55,135 bases of DNA from an uncultured Acidobacteriia bacterium. Its GTDB lineage: Bacteria; Acidobacteriota; Terriglobia; Bryobacterales; Bryobacteraceae. The translations under genes were made by a program, and so were the position numbers. Below the pieces are notes generated by a model. It had not been told where the DNA came from. It did not search any database and saw only the letters and a list, made by a program, of their open reading frames with translations. Location of the stretch: positions 1-55,135 of the forward strand of contig CAIVVT010000240.1 of NCBI GenBank assembly GCA_903909435.1. The letters are read 5' to 3'. Shown here piece by piece: positions 27,966 through 36,971 of the stretch. Numbering within the stretch: the first letter of the stretch is position 1; every line of letters starts with the position of its first letter.

Positions 27966-28482
27966 ACGTCTCGCTACCCGGCGAACCTATGGCCACACCG
28001 GATTCGGGATTCAGATTCGTTCCAACGTCCGCGGCGTGCGCCTGTGGAATAACCTCCTGATTGCAACGGGCGGAACTCCGACTCTCGACAAAGACTCGAA
28101 GAGCCGGGACGTGGTGGTGCAGGGAAACGGCTATTGGTCGAACGGGCAGCCAGTGCGCATCCTGCCAGTGCGCATCCTGTGGGAGGGCAAAGAGTTCAAT
28201 TCCTTGGCTGCCTTCCGCGCCGCTACGGTCCCGGAAACCTTGGACGGGAAGCCTGTCGGGATTGAAGCAGATCCGCAACTGAGCGCGGCTGGAGACGGGA
28301 TCGCGGTGCGGGACACCTCGAAGCTTCCCAGCCTCCCGGCCTATCGCGTGAAGTCCGGCTCGCCTCTGATTGGCGCCGAGATGAGTCTGGTTCCTGTCGA
28401 GCCGGATGAGTATGACTTCTTCCTGCGCCCCCTGCCCGCGGCGAAACCCGGCATAGGAGTTTCCGTGGAGCCAGTACCATGA
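27966..28482 (+). pseudogene. C-terminal remnant of a right-handed beta-helix protein
   Basis: From about RTYGHTGFGIQIRSNVRG the frame shows beta-helix rungs (VRLWNNLLIATGG, VVVQGNGYW) and a C-terminal tail ending VEPVP. No start, ribosome-binding site or signal peptide precedes it, and the upstream 200 bases separate it from the likewise 5'-truncated SDR on the other strand. Such proteins are usually exported polysaccharide lyases or glycosidases. A 15-bp tandem duplication adds five residues. Confidence 0.55.
28150..28179 (+). repeat. 15-bp perfect tandem duplication
   Basis: CCAGTGCGCATCCTG occurs twice, head to tail (28150-28164 and 28165-28179), inside the beta-helix remnant, giving PVRILPVRIL in frame. 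It looks like a recent replication slippage in a gene no longer under selection. Confidence 0.85.
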
Positions 28483-28793
28483 GCATACGCAATCGGCTCG
28501 GATGTGAGTCCTCGGCCCTTCTACATTCTCATGAGTTTGCGGCTAGCGGGGCGGATCTAACTTTGTCGCCAGCAGCGTGGTGCGGGAAATCTGCCCGCTA
28601 CGTGCGATGCGGCGGTGGATGGAAACCAGCTCACGATTCGGATGGTGAGGCACTCCCAACGGAAACGTGGAGCAATGGATAGGCCGAACCCATGGAGCAA
28701 CGGCGCCAGTCATCGACCCTACCGGGATGGCATATTGAAACCGCGCATGGGTGGCCCTGGCGTCCTCGCCGCCGCGTCACAATGAGGGATGAT

Positions 28794-29550
28794 ATGTCAC
28801 ATTCCGCACGCATCGCTCTGGTCACGGGCGCAGGCAGCGGCATCGGCCGGGCGGTTGGCCTGGCGCTGCTCACAGCTGGCTACTCCGTCGTACTCGCCGG
28901 CCGCCGCGAAGCTGAATTGCACGAGACAGCAGCGCGCTCAGGCGTTCCAGCTGACCGCGCGTTTGTGATTCCCTCCGATGTGAGCGATGCGGACTCAGTC
29001 CGACGACTTTTCGACCGCACGCATGAGCGATTCGGCCGCCTCGACGTTCTGTTCAACAACGCCGGCGTTGGAGGCCCCCGTCCGGTTTGAAGACCTCACG
29101 CCCGCACAGTGGCGCAAGGTGGTCGACGTGAACCTCTCGGGGGCTTTCTATTCCGCTCAACAGGCCGTGCGGCTCATGAAGTCGCAGCAGCCGCGTGGCG
29201 GACGAATCATCAACAACGGCTCGATCTCAGCCTACTCGCCACGGCCGAACTCGGCGCCCTATACCGCCACCAAGCACGGCATCACGGGCCTGACCAAGTC
29301 GATCTCGCTGGACTGCCGGGAGTACGACATTGCGTGCAGCCAGATTGACATCGGAAACGCTGCGACCGGGATGACGCAGGCCATGTCCACGGGTGTGCCG
29401 CAGGCCAATGGGACGCTGATGGTGGAGCAGCGCATCGATGTCCGCCATGCGGCCGAGGCCGTGCTCTATATCGCCAACCTGCGTCTCGAAGCCAACGGCC
29501 AATTCATGACGGTGATGGCGACCAAGATGCCTTTCGTGGGCCGGGGATGA
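28794..29550 (+). CDS. SDR-family oxidoreductase with a one-base frameshift
   Basis: About 252 residues if corrected. The NAD(P)-binding motif is TGAGSGIG near residue 14, NNAG lies near 90, and the catalytic Ser and YTATK lie beyond the shift. The first frame ends at TGA 29088 just after NNAGVGGP. Removing one C from the run CCCCC at 29075-29079 restores [16 protein letters not shown] and the rest of the fold to 29550. Both halves are otherwise perfect, so this is either a very recent mutation or a base-calling error. GAGGGA precedes the ATG at 28794. The substrate is unknown. Confidence 0.75.
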
Positions 29551-29563
29551 AGTGGATTACCGC

Positions 29564-30331
29564 TCATCCATTGCGCGTCAACGGGTGGTATAGCGACTGA
29601 CCGCCGTCGACCGTGATCACCTGCCCGGTGACATGTCCGGCGGCGTGCGATGCCAGCCAGGCAACAGTTGCAGCGTGGTCGCCGCCGGTGGCCAGTTTCG
29701 CCGCCGGGATCATCTCCAGATATGCGCCGAGCTCGACGCCGCGTGCGGCCGCGCTCTGGCGCAGCATCGCCGAATCGGTCATGCCCGGACATACGCAGTT
29801 CACTGTGATATCGTACGGGGCCATCTCGACAGCCAGACAGCGCGCGAAGTGGATGGCGGCGGCCTTAGCCGCACAATAGGCGATCTGCCCGGTGCGCACG
29901 ATCTGGCCGGCGATCGAGGAGATGATGACGATGCGGCCGCCGCGCCGTGGAATCATGAGCCGGATGGCGGCCCGCGAACAGAGGAAGGCAGCCTTGGCAT
30001 CTACGGCGAACTCGCGGTCCCAGGCCTCCTCGGGGAAGTCTGCTGTTGGCGCGGCGTGGAAAACTCCGGCGTTGCTGACGAGCAGCCACAGCGCTCCGAG
30101 TTCGGCCTCGACGCGCTCGACCATCGCAGTGACGTCCGAAGATTTGGTCACGTCCCCTGGGCAGGCCAACGCGATTCCACCCGCATTGCGTAACTCCGCG
30201 GCCGCTTGCTCGGCAATGGCCTCGTCCAGGTCATTAACGCCGACGGCCAGGCCCTGCGCGCACAAGACTCTCGCGATCTCAAGCCCGATGCCCCGTCCGG
30301 CGCCAGTCACTATCGCGCTGCGTTCGGTCAT
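29564..30331 (-). CDS. SDR-family oxidoreductase
   Basis: 255 residues. TGAGRGIG for cofactor binding at residue 10, SNAG near 90, Ser in IISSIAG and the YCAAK catalytic pair near 155; the C-terminal VTGQVITVDGG is typical. Its start overlaps the stop of the ketopantoate-reductase-like gene by four bases (ATGA), so the two are one translationally coupled unit. Sugar or sugar-acid oxidation is a fair guess given GguC across the divergent promoter. It converges with the frameshifted SDR at 29550. Confidence 0.85.
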   Translation of the reverse strand: MTERSAIVTGAGRGIGLEIARVLCAQGLAVGVNDLDEAIAEQAAAELRNAGGIALACPGDVTKSSDVTAMVERVEAELGALWLLVSNAGVFHAAPTADFPEEAWDREFAVDAKAAFLCSRAAIRLMIPRRGGRIVIISSIAGQIVRTGQIAYCAAKAAAIHFARCLAVEMAPYDITVNCVCPGMTDSAMLRQSAAARGVELGAYLEMIPAAKLATGGDHAATVAWLASHAAGHVTGQVITVDGGQSLYHPLTRNG

Positions 30332-31299
30332 GTCCGCTCCCTCGCCGCACCGCTCACCTTTTCTTCGGCCGCCAACGCTCCGCCGTTGGCGGGGTGGTGC
30401 TGACGGCCTTCGATGAGGCAAGTCAGGGCATGGCTGTATGGCGCGGTGAGTCCGAGCCGCGCGCTCTCTCTGGCAACATAGCCATTCAGCGAGTCGATCT
30501 CCGTCAGTTGGCCGCGCAGCAGATGCTGCGCCATGGAGACGCGGTGGAACTTGTGCGAGCAGTATTCCTTGATGGCCGAGTCGGGGTCGGTTTCGGTCAG
30601 CGTGATGCCTTTGGCGCTCAGCAGCGCGACGGTCTCGGCGACGATACGGCTCTGAAACTCGAGCATCGCGGAGACCTCCTGGATGTGCCCGGGCCGCAGC
30701 CCGGTGAGCGCGCAAAGCGCGTTTATGCCGCAATTGTGCACGAATTTGGCCCAGATCGTTGTCAGAACATCTGCCACAAGATCGGGGTGCATGCCGGCCT
30801 GCTCGAAGAGTGCAGCCAGCTCAAGCAGTCGCGGCGAACGCGAACGGTCGAGCTCGCCCATGTAGGTAGGCCCGTTGTTGGTGTGGCGCACGCTGCCTGG
30901 GCCGGCCATGTCGCCGCTCTGGAAGCTCAAGCCGGCGAGCACGCGTTGCTCTCCCAGGGCGGCGGCGAGGATCTCAACATTGCCTACGCCATTCTGAAGC
31001 GTCAGGCAGCAGCCCTCGGGCTTGAGCACCTGGCGGGCGGCTTCAGCAGCGGCCTGGGTCGAGTAGGCGTTCACGCAGATCAGAACGACGTCGGCCGGAG
31101 GCAACTCCCGCACATCGGTGGCCGCCCGCGCGGTCACGTCGAAGACGCCGGTCAATCCCTCAACATGCAATCCCTGCGTGTTGATGCGCTCCACATGTTC
31201 GGCCCACACGTCCAGGAATGCCACCGATTGTCCAATTCGCGCCAGGTTGCCTCCGTAGACGCAACCCATATTGCCCGCGCCTATCACTACGAACTGCAT
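30328..31299 (-). CDS. 2-dehydropantoate 2-reductase (ApbA/PanE) family protein
   Basis: 323 residues. N-terminal Rossmann motif VIGAGNMG at residue 5. The ketopantoate reductase signature TLQNGVGNVE is near 100, the central Lys lies in WAKFVHNCGINAL, and the C-terminal helical domain is complete. Family members reduce ketopantoate or other 2-keto acids with NADPH. Pairing with an SDR and, divergently, with a GguC/AraD1-type protein suggests a role in 2-keto sugar-acid metabolism rather than pantothenate synthesis. First gene of a two-gene operon. Confidence 0.8.
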   Translation of the reverse strand: MQFVVIGAGNMGCVYGGNLARIGQSVAFLDVWAEHVERINTQGLHVEGLTGVFDVTARAATDVRELPPADVVLICVNAYSTQAAAEAARQVLKPEGCCLTLQNGVGNVEILAAALGEQRVLAGLSFQSGDMAGPGSVRHTNNGPTYMGELDRSRSPRLLELAALFEQAGMHPDLVADVLTTIWAKFVHNCGINALCALTGLRPGHIQEVSAMLEFQSRIVAETVALLSAKGITLTETDPDSAIKEYCSHKFHRVSMAQHLLRGQLTEIDSLNGYVARESARLGLTAPYSHALTCLIEGRQHHPANGGALAAEEKVSGAARERT

Positions 31300-31391
31300 A
31301 GTTGCCAGCCGCTCCGCACCGCCATCCGATCGCCACCATTAGAACGCAAACGAAGCGCGTACGGACAGCGTGGCGCGATAGAATCCCCTCT

Positions 31392-32387
31392 ATGCGTCTC
31401 GTACAGCTACATCGGGGAAGCCAGCGCCGCCTCGCCGTGGTCGAAGAACCCGCGCTGCGTCCGCTCGCCGGCTATTCCACGCTGCTGGAACTCGCCAAGG
31501 CGGCGCTTGAAGAGCGATCCTCGCTGGTCGCGCTAGCCGGCTATTCGCTGGGCGAGGAGCGTCTCGATTATGACGCCGTCTACACCGGCGCAAGCGACTG
31601 GCGGCTGTTGCCGCCCGTTGACCATACGGAAGCGCCCGCGCGGCTGCTCGTCTCCGGCACGGGGTTGACCCATCGGGCGAGCGCTGAGAACCGCCAGGCG
31701 ATGCACGCCGCCGGCTCAGCGTTGACCGACAGCATGCGGATGTATCAATGGGGCGAGCAGGGCGGACGCCCCACGCCCGGCCAGGTGGGCATTGCGCCCG
31801 AGTGGTTCTACAAATGGAACGGCGCAATTCTGCGCGCGCATCTCGACGCACTCGCCGTGCCGGCGTTTGCCGAGGATGGCGGCGAAGAGCCCGAAATCGC
31901 CGGAATCTACCTGATCGATCCAGCGGGCGTGCCGCGGCGCATCGGCATGGCAACTGGCAATGAGTTCTCCGACCATGCCTTCGAGCGCCGCAATTACCTG
32001 AACCTGGCGGGTTCGAAGCTCCGCAACTGCGCGCTCGGCCCGGAGATCGGTCTAACGCCGGACTTTTCGGACGTTTCGGGCCGCGTCGCCATCTACCGCG
32101 ACGGCGCCGTTCTCTGGGAGAAGCCGATTCGAACCGGCGAGGCAGCCATGTGTCACAGCCTGGCGAATCTCGAACATCACCACTTCAAGTTCGACCAGCA
32201 CCGCTGCCCTGGCGACCTCCACGTTCATTTCTATGGCGCCTCGGCGTTCAGCTTCGGGGCCGGAATAGCCTTGCGGGTCGGCGATTGGATGGAAGTGGAA
32301 TGGAGCGGCTTTGGCCGCTCGCTGCGCAATCCGTTGCAGATCGAGGCCAGCCCCTGCCGCCCGGTCATCGTGCAAGAGTTCGCGTGA
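31392..32387 (+). CDS. GguC/AraD1-family protein (fumarylacetoacetate-hydrolase fold)
   Basis: 331 residues. The ATG at 31392 gives MRLVQLHRGSQRRLAVV, the usual start of the GguC family; a TAGAAT -10 lies about 12 bases upstream. The core has the FAA fold: SGTGLTHRASAENR, PEWFYKWNG, NEFSDHAFERRNYL and a C-terminal VHFYGASAFSFGAGI. AraD1 members dehydrate 2-keto-3-deoxy-L-arabonate; GguC itself is linked to sugar uptake loci. A place in non-phosphorylating pentose catabolism is likely, but the exact substrate is inferred. It is transcribed divergently from the reductase pair. Confidence 0.75.
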   Translation: MRLVQLHRGSQRRLAVVEEPALRPLAGYSTLLELAKAALEERSSLVALAGYSLGEERLDYDAVYTGASDWRLLPPVDHTEAPARLLVSGTGLTHRASAENRQAMHAAGSALTDSMRMYQWGEQGGRPTPGQVGIAPEWFYKWNGAILRAHLDALAVPAFAEDGGEEPEIAGIYLIDPAGVPRRIGMATGNEFSDHAFERRNYLNLAGSKLRNCALGPEIGLTPDFSDVSGRVAIYRDGAVLWEKPIRTGEAAMCHSLANLEHHHFKFDQHRCPGDLHVHFYGASAFSFGAGIALRVGDWMEVEWSGFGRSLRNPLQIEASPCRPVIVQEFA

Positions 32388-32431
32388 ATCGCAGATCGTT
32401 CCCCGCAGGGTCACGGCTGGCGCCGCGGCGC

Positions 32432-32590
32432 CTACTCCCCGTCGAGCGCTCGCTTTCCTGCATCCAGCAGATCGATGATCCGCTGTGCATCGAAGACTGA
32501 GCCGCCCCAGGTGCCGCCGCTGGCTTCCTGCAGCGCCGCCAACAGGCGCGTGTCCTCGGGCAACTGTGCATCGGGCGCGTGGTCGGCGCG
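32432..32590 (-). pseudogene. C-terminal remnant of an unidentified gene
   Basis: A minus-strand frame of about 50 codons ([19 protein letters not shown], then [12 protein letters not shown] and a closing helix) ends at TAG 32434. It has convincing protein composition but is closed upstream by TGA and has no start. I do not recognise the family with certainty. It occupies most of the 339-bp gap between GguC and the glycosyltransferase. A weak TATGAT -10 for the latter lies at 32675-32680. Confidence 0.35.
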
Positions 32591-32726
32591 TCATCGAGAC
32601 AACCGTGCAGTATTCCCGCTAGGATCGGGTGGCTACACCATTAGCCAGCTTGCCTTCAATGCGAGGGCATTAGCTATGATCGATTCGGGCTAAGCCACAT
32701 GCCCTGCCCGAAGGAGAGCGTTCGGC

Positions 32727-34007
32727 ATGAGAATTGGTTTGCAGGCGTGGGGCAGCGAAGGTGACATTCAGCCATTCACGGCGCTAGCGGCAGGACTGGT
32801 CGAAGCTGGTCACGATGTGACGCTCGCAGTCACTGACAATGCGGGCCGCGACTACAGCGATCTTGCTACCCGGTTCGGCTACCGACTCGTCACAGTGCCC
32901 AATCCGCAAATCCCGACCGCAGAGCAGATTGAAGCGGTCTGGCGCAAGATCATAGAGGTTGGGAATCCGATCCGGCAGGCGGAGCTTGTCATGACTCACG
33001 GATTCGATCCAGTCTTGGAGCCGATGTACTCCGCCGCAAAGGAATTGTGTGCCAATAATGACGTTGTTGTCGGCCACTTCTTTGTGTATCCGCTGCGCGT
33101 GGCCGCGGAAAAGGCGGGCGTGCCCGCAGCGACCCTGAACATCGTCCACAACTGCTTGCCGTCGGTGAGCGTTTGTCCGCCGGGCTTCCCAAGCCTGGGG
33201 CGCTGGTCCTACCCGCTGGGATGGCGACTGGTGCAGTTTATGGTGAACCGCATCTTCCTGCCCCGCGTCAATGCGCTGCGCACGCGCGAGAACCTGCCGC
33301 CGGACACCGATGTCATGACCCAGACGTGGGCCGCCGACCGGCTTAACCTCATTGCGGTGAGCCCGCAGATCTGCCGAGCGCCTCCCGATTGGGACTCGCG
33401 GCATCACGTCTGTGGCTTCCTCAACCCTCCTGCCACCCTGATGGCAGACGAGCTTCCCGAAGGGCTCGATGCGTTCCTGTCAGACGGCGCTCCTCCCTTG
33501 TACCTGACCTTCGGGAGCATGATGCCGAAGAGCCTTCCCTACATCAAGGAAACGGCCACTCTGTGGATGGACGCCGTCCGCCGGGCCGGTTGTCGTGCAA
33601 TCCTCCAATTGCCGTGGTCGGACTTGTCCGCGTTCGAGACCGATGTCCAGATGTTCAAAGTCCAGCGAACACCTTACAGCAAAGTGTTCCCGAGATGTTC
33701 GATGGTCATTCACCATGGCGGCGCTGGAACCACACAGTCAGCGCTGCTCGCCGGCCGCCCATCGATCATCGTGGCGCACGTCTCCGACCAGTTCTTTTGG
33801 GGGGCTGAACTGGAGCGCCTCGGAGTTGCCGGTGCAACGCTTCGACGAAAGGGCCTTACCGCAAGGCAACTGGCTGACGGTGTGGAGGAGGTCTCGAAGG
33901 CCAGCGGACTGGCGTCGCGAGCAGGCGCACTGGGGGCAATGATGTCAAGCGAGAACGGCGTTCGAACGGCAATTGGCTTGATTGAGAATCTGCTACACCA
34001 GCGGTAG
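32727..34007 (+). CDS. GT1-type UDP-glycosyltransferase (MGT/sterol-glucosyltransferase-like)
   Basis: 426 residues, two Rossmann-like halves, cytoplasmic. The N-terminal acceptor half starts IGLQAWGSEGDIQPF, and the C-terminal donor site carries the hallmark HHGGAGTTQSAL near residue 330, followed by SDQFFWG. The family glycosylates lipids, sterols, macrolides and other small acceptors. Start at the ATG 32727 with AAGGAG 13 bases upstream. It stands alone; the acceptor cannot be inferred. Confidence 0.85.
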   Translation: MRIGLQAWGSEGDIQPFTALAAGLVEAGHDVTLAVTDNAGRDYSDLATRFGYRLVTVPNPQIPTAEQIEAVWRKIIEVGNPIRQAELVMTHGFDPVLEPMYSAAKELCANNDVVVGHFFVYPLRVAAEKAGVPAATLNIVHNCLPSVSVCPPGFPSLGRWSYPLGWRLVQFMVNRIFLPRVNALRTRENLPPDTDVMTQTWAADRLNLIAVSPQICRAPPDWDSRHHVCGFLNPPATLMADELPEGLDAFLSDGAPPLYLTFGSMMPKSLPYIKETATLWMDAVRRAGCRAILQLPWSDLSAFETDVQMFKVQRTPYSKVFPRCSMVIHHGGAGTTQSALLAGRPSIIVAHVSDQFFWGAELERLGVAGATLRRKGLTARQLADGVEEVSKASGLASRAGALGAMMSSENGVRTAIGLIENLLHQR

Positions 34008-34346
34008 ACCACCTGTAGTAGTTCCATTGCTCAGCCCTGCGAAGGATGCAGGTGGTCGTGCCCACCGCAATGCCGAATGCGGCAATGGCTAGGTTGACGA
34101 TAGGTCCTCAGCGTTGTATCGGGGGTGTGGCGGCGGGATGTTTACGGGGAACAAGCCGGCCCTGAGCGCCGGCGAGTTGGCAAAACGCAGGTCAAGCGGC
34201 GAGAGTCGCGCAGCGTCGGAGTATTGGGACCCGCGCTACGCCGGCGCAGAACAGCAGGCGGCATGCCGCGCCGCCCGCGCAGATGTCCGGCGCTGAGGGA
34301 CCTTTGATCGTGAGGTTGACGGAGCTGAATCGCATTAGGAGCCAAT
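34008..34346. other. Intergenic region, nothing firm
   Basis: 339 bases after the glycosyltransferase. One short frame (GNKPALSAGELAKRRSS, about 34140-34297) has no start signal or known match. AGGAG at the right end serves the next gene. No promoter, terminator or repeat can be called with confidence. Confidence 0.25.
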
Positions 34347-35525
34347 ATGAATCGTTCCGTTGACACAGGTCTGACCCTGCGCGCAGCACTGCTCGGCGCA
34401 GCCGCTGCAGTCTCTCCATCCAGTGCGGCCAAGGCGCCTGCCGCGCACACACGGGTGCCGGTGATCGACATCACCGACCTGTATCATCCCTACCAGGATC
34501 CGGGAGACAACTTCGATCTGATCGCCGCTTACGCCCTGCCTGAGATCGATCTGCGGGCGGTCATTCTGGATCCTACGGAGGGGTTTCGTGCTGAACTGGC
34601 CACGGCGGGCGACGGCAGCAAACATGGCGGCGGGCCGCGCGATGCGGGCATCATCCCGGTGCTGCAGCTGAACTACCTTTTCGACCGTAACGTGCCGTGG
34701 GGCATCGGCCCGTTCCTCGCGTTGAAGAGCCCGGTTGACAAGGCGCTGGATGCCCCCGGCGTTTCAGCAGACCGGCATCGAGTTGATACTGGAGACCCTG
34801 CGGGCCTCCCGCGAGCGCGTGCAAATCCTGTCCTTCGGCTCGGCGCGAACTCTGGCGGCGGCGTATAACCGCGAGCCTGCGCTGCTGCGCGACAAGGTAG
34901 AGCGGATCCATCTAAGCGCGGGTTCGACGTCTCTGGAGTTCATGGAGTGGAACGTGCTGCTGGACCGGCACGCCATCGTGCGGCTGCTGCGTTCGGAGTT
35001 GCCGATCGCGATCTACCCCTGCGGGACCAAGAGTGGCGCCTTCAGCTATGACGAACACAACACGTTCTGGAAACTGCCCGACCTGCAGTTCATCCGTCGG
35101 CTCGACCCGTTGCTGCAAGGTTACTTGGCTTACGCCTTCGAGCGCAGCAACCGCTCAGATTTCCTGCACGCGTTAGACAGTCACTGGCCGGCCGCAACAT
35201 TCGCTAGGATCTGCCCGCGCGAGCACGCCGTTTGGGAGACGGCGCTCTGGATCGAGGCCTCTGGGCGGCGACTGGTGCAGAATGCGGCCGGAGTCCATCG
35301 CATCGTGACGCCTGGCGAACTGGGGGCGGAGACCGGGTATTGACGAATGAGTTGTTGCGGTGCACCGTCACTGTACGCGACGACGGGGCGTTTACCTTTG
35401 CCCGAACCGACCGGGGGACCAACTTTTTAATTCACCACCGTGGCGACTGGCGGGAGAATGAGGCTGCGCTGCGGCAGGCACTGCCCGCTCTGTACACTTC
35501 GTTCAGTTGCCGGGCAAAGGTGTAG
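34347..35525 (+). CDS. Exported nucleoside-hydrolase-like protein with two frameshifts
   Basis: About 392 residues if corrected. AGGAG precedes the ATG, and an N-terminal Ala-rich segment looks like a signal peptide. The start of the mature part, VPVIDITDLYHPYQDPGDNFD, is a variant of the nucleoside-hydrolase metal site, with the helix FDLIAAYAL. Frame one breaks at the run CCCCC (34753-34757); removing one C joins DAP to AFQQTGIELILETL. Frame two breaks near GGGGG (35322-35326); adding one G joins it to RVLTNELLRCTVTVRDDG, and the product ends at 35525. Everything else is conserved-looking, so sequencing error is as likely as decay. Confidence 0.6.
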
Positions 35526-35702
35526 CGGGTCGTGGCCGGATTGAGGAGCAAGAAAAGTGGGTTCTCCCGATGGCTTGAGGCCATCGGCATCAATGAGGCG
35601 TCGCGAGTCGCATTCAACAGAGTCGAGCTTCAGGCCGAATACTCATCCATTTCCGGTGATTCTTGAACTGGCCGGCTCTTGCTGCGTCAAACGTTCATCT
35701 GG

Positions 35703-35885
35703 TTATCGGGCGTTGAGTTTCAGGATGCCGAAGGGCAGTTTGGAGCCGGGGAACAGCTTCCATCAGGAATTCGAAGGTTCGGCGCGGACGATTTCGAGTC
35801 CCTCTGGCTCGGTTCCGAATGCAACGGCCGTGAGAAGCAGCAGGACTAAGCTCGGGATTCTGTTTCGCACCACAACCCTCTCCAT
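35703..35885 (-). pseudogene. Signal-peptide start of a lost exported protein
   Basis: Within the 660-bp gap 35526-36186, a minus-strand ATG at 35885 opens a 40-codon frame with a clear signal peptide (RIPSLVLLLLTAVAFGTEP). It then hits TGA and continues as WKLFPGSKLPFGILKLNAR before a second stop. FPGxxxPFG recalls the N-terminus of GH92 mannosidases, but the match is short. I regard it as the head of a degraded exported enzyme. The remainder of the gap holds nothing I can name. Confidence 0.4.
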
Positions 35886-36186
35886 CGCCACGCTCCCAAG
35901 TAGAGCAACTCCCCACGCTGAACCACGCTACCCTCAACATCCTGCCGTGTCCTCCTCGGTTGTCATCCCGCTCCGATTCGCAGTGAAGCCGGAGGCAATG
36001 TTCACCCGACTTTGGCCACATTGCCCGTCACTCGCGATTGCGTTCCTGCCGATCGCGGTTGAATGGCCATTACGACAATCAGAAAGGAATGCAAGAGCCG
36101 GACAAATGTGGCCGAGTCCCAGCTCTTGGCCCAGCATGTCCTTGTCCGCTCGGCACCCAATCAAGCGTCATTGCTCGAATCAACTA

Positions 36187-36945
36187 TCATGCGCCTATGC
36201 TAAACCTGCGGCTCTTCCGGGCTTCGCCTTTGCGAGATTCGTAACGAGGGTTTGACCGCAGCAAGTGGGCCGCTAGCGCGCGCACCGCGGCATCTTCGTC
36301 GTGTGCTGCGATCGCGTTCAGCACCGTTTCGTGCTCTTGCAATGTCAGATCCTCCACCCCCGGGACGCGCAGCAGGCGCGGGAAGAGTTCAAAGACCCAC
36401 TGCAGAAGCGCCTCACTGACGGCAACGTAGATGGGATTGCCCGATACTGCTGCGATCGCGTTGTGAAACGCTATGTCGGCCGCGACGAATTGGGCCACGT
36501 CACCACCGGCTGCGCGTTGGCGATCCAGCGCGGTTCGCAGCGACGCGATGTCTCTCGCTTTGGCGTTTTGCGCCGCTAGGCGCACCATCCCCGCTTCGAA
36601 CAACATGCGTGCCTCACGCAAGTGGCCGCGCAGTTGCGGTGAGGTCTGCAGCAGGTGCCTCACTGACCGGTCGATTTGATCCAACACCGTCCGCGGCCCG
36701 AGTGAAACGCGCCGCGACCGTTCGCCGTGCTGGATCTGAATGATCCCCATCGATGCCAGCGCCTGCAATGCTTCGCGGATGGCCGGGCGGCCTACCCCGA
36801 AACGCGACATCAAATCGCGTTCGGATGGCAGGAATCCGCCAGGCTCGACTTCACCCTGCTCGATCAGCAGGAGCAGCCGGTCGAGGACCTCGTCGGAGAG
36901 TTTCCGGCGGCGAATCTTCGCAGGTATTTGAGCCGGTTGACTCAC
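36187..36945 (-). CDS. GntR/FadR-type regulator of the apiose locus
   Basis: 252 residues from a GTG at 36945. An N-terminal winged helix (LSDEVLDRLLLLIEQGEV, LPSERDLMSRFGVGRPAIREALQALASMGII) is followed by an all-helical FCD ligand domain with the Asp/His metal pattern (ADIAFHNAI, EHETVLNAI). FadR-type regulators usually bind a palindrome at their own promoter and release it on binding a sugar acid. Here the palindrome lies directly between this gene and apsD, so it probably represses both and responds to apionate or a nearby intermediate. Upstream in-frame codons overlap apsD antisense and are not used. Confidence 0.85.
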   Translation of the reverse strand: MSQPAQIPAKIRRRKLSDEVLDRLLLLIEQGEVEPGGFLPSERDLMSRFGVGRPAIREALQALASMGIIQIQHGERSRRVSLGPRTVLDQIDRSVRHLLQTSPQLRGHLREARMLFEAGMVRLAAQNAKARDIASLRTALDRQRAAGGDVAQFVAADIAFHNAIAAVSGNPIYVAVSEALLQWVFELFPRLLRVPGVEDLTLQEHETVLNAIAAHDEDAAVRALAAHLLRSNPRYESRKGEARKSRRFSIGA

Positions 36946-36971
36946 TGGTATGATGAGTATACCATAGCCGC
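36937..36971. promoter_or_regulatory. Palindromic operator and overlapping divergent promoters
   Basis: TGGTAT (36946-36951) and ATACCA (36959-36964) form a perfect inverted repeat with a seven-base spacer. Plus strand: TTGACT (36937-36942), 17 bases, TACCAT (36960-36965), which predicts transcription starting at about 36972, the A of the apsD ATG. Minus strand: TGGTATACT (36964-36956) is a TGn-extended -10 for gntR, 11 bases before its GTG. Both -10 elements overlap the right half-site, so one bound dimer would block both. Confidence 0.6.

Noticed and set aside
34125..34307. Two overlapping 60-codon frames before the nucleoside-hydrolase-like gene
   Set aside because: No start signals, no known match, and Arg-rich composition typical of chance frames at this GC content.
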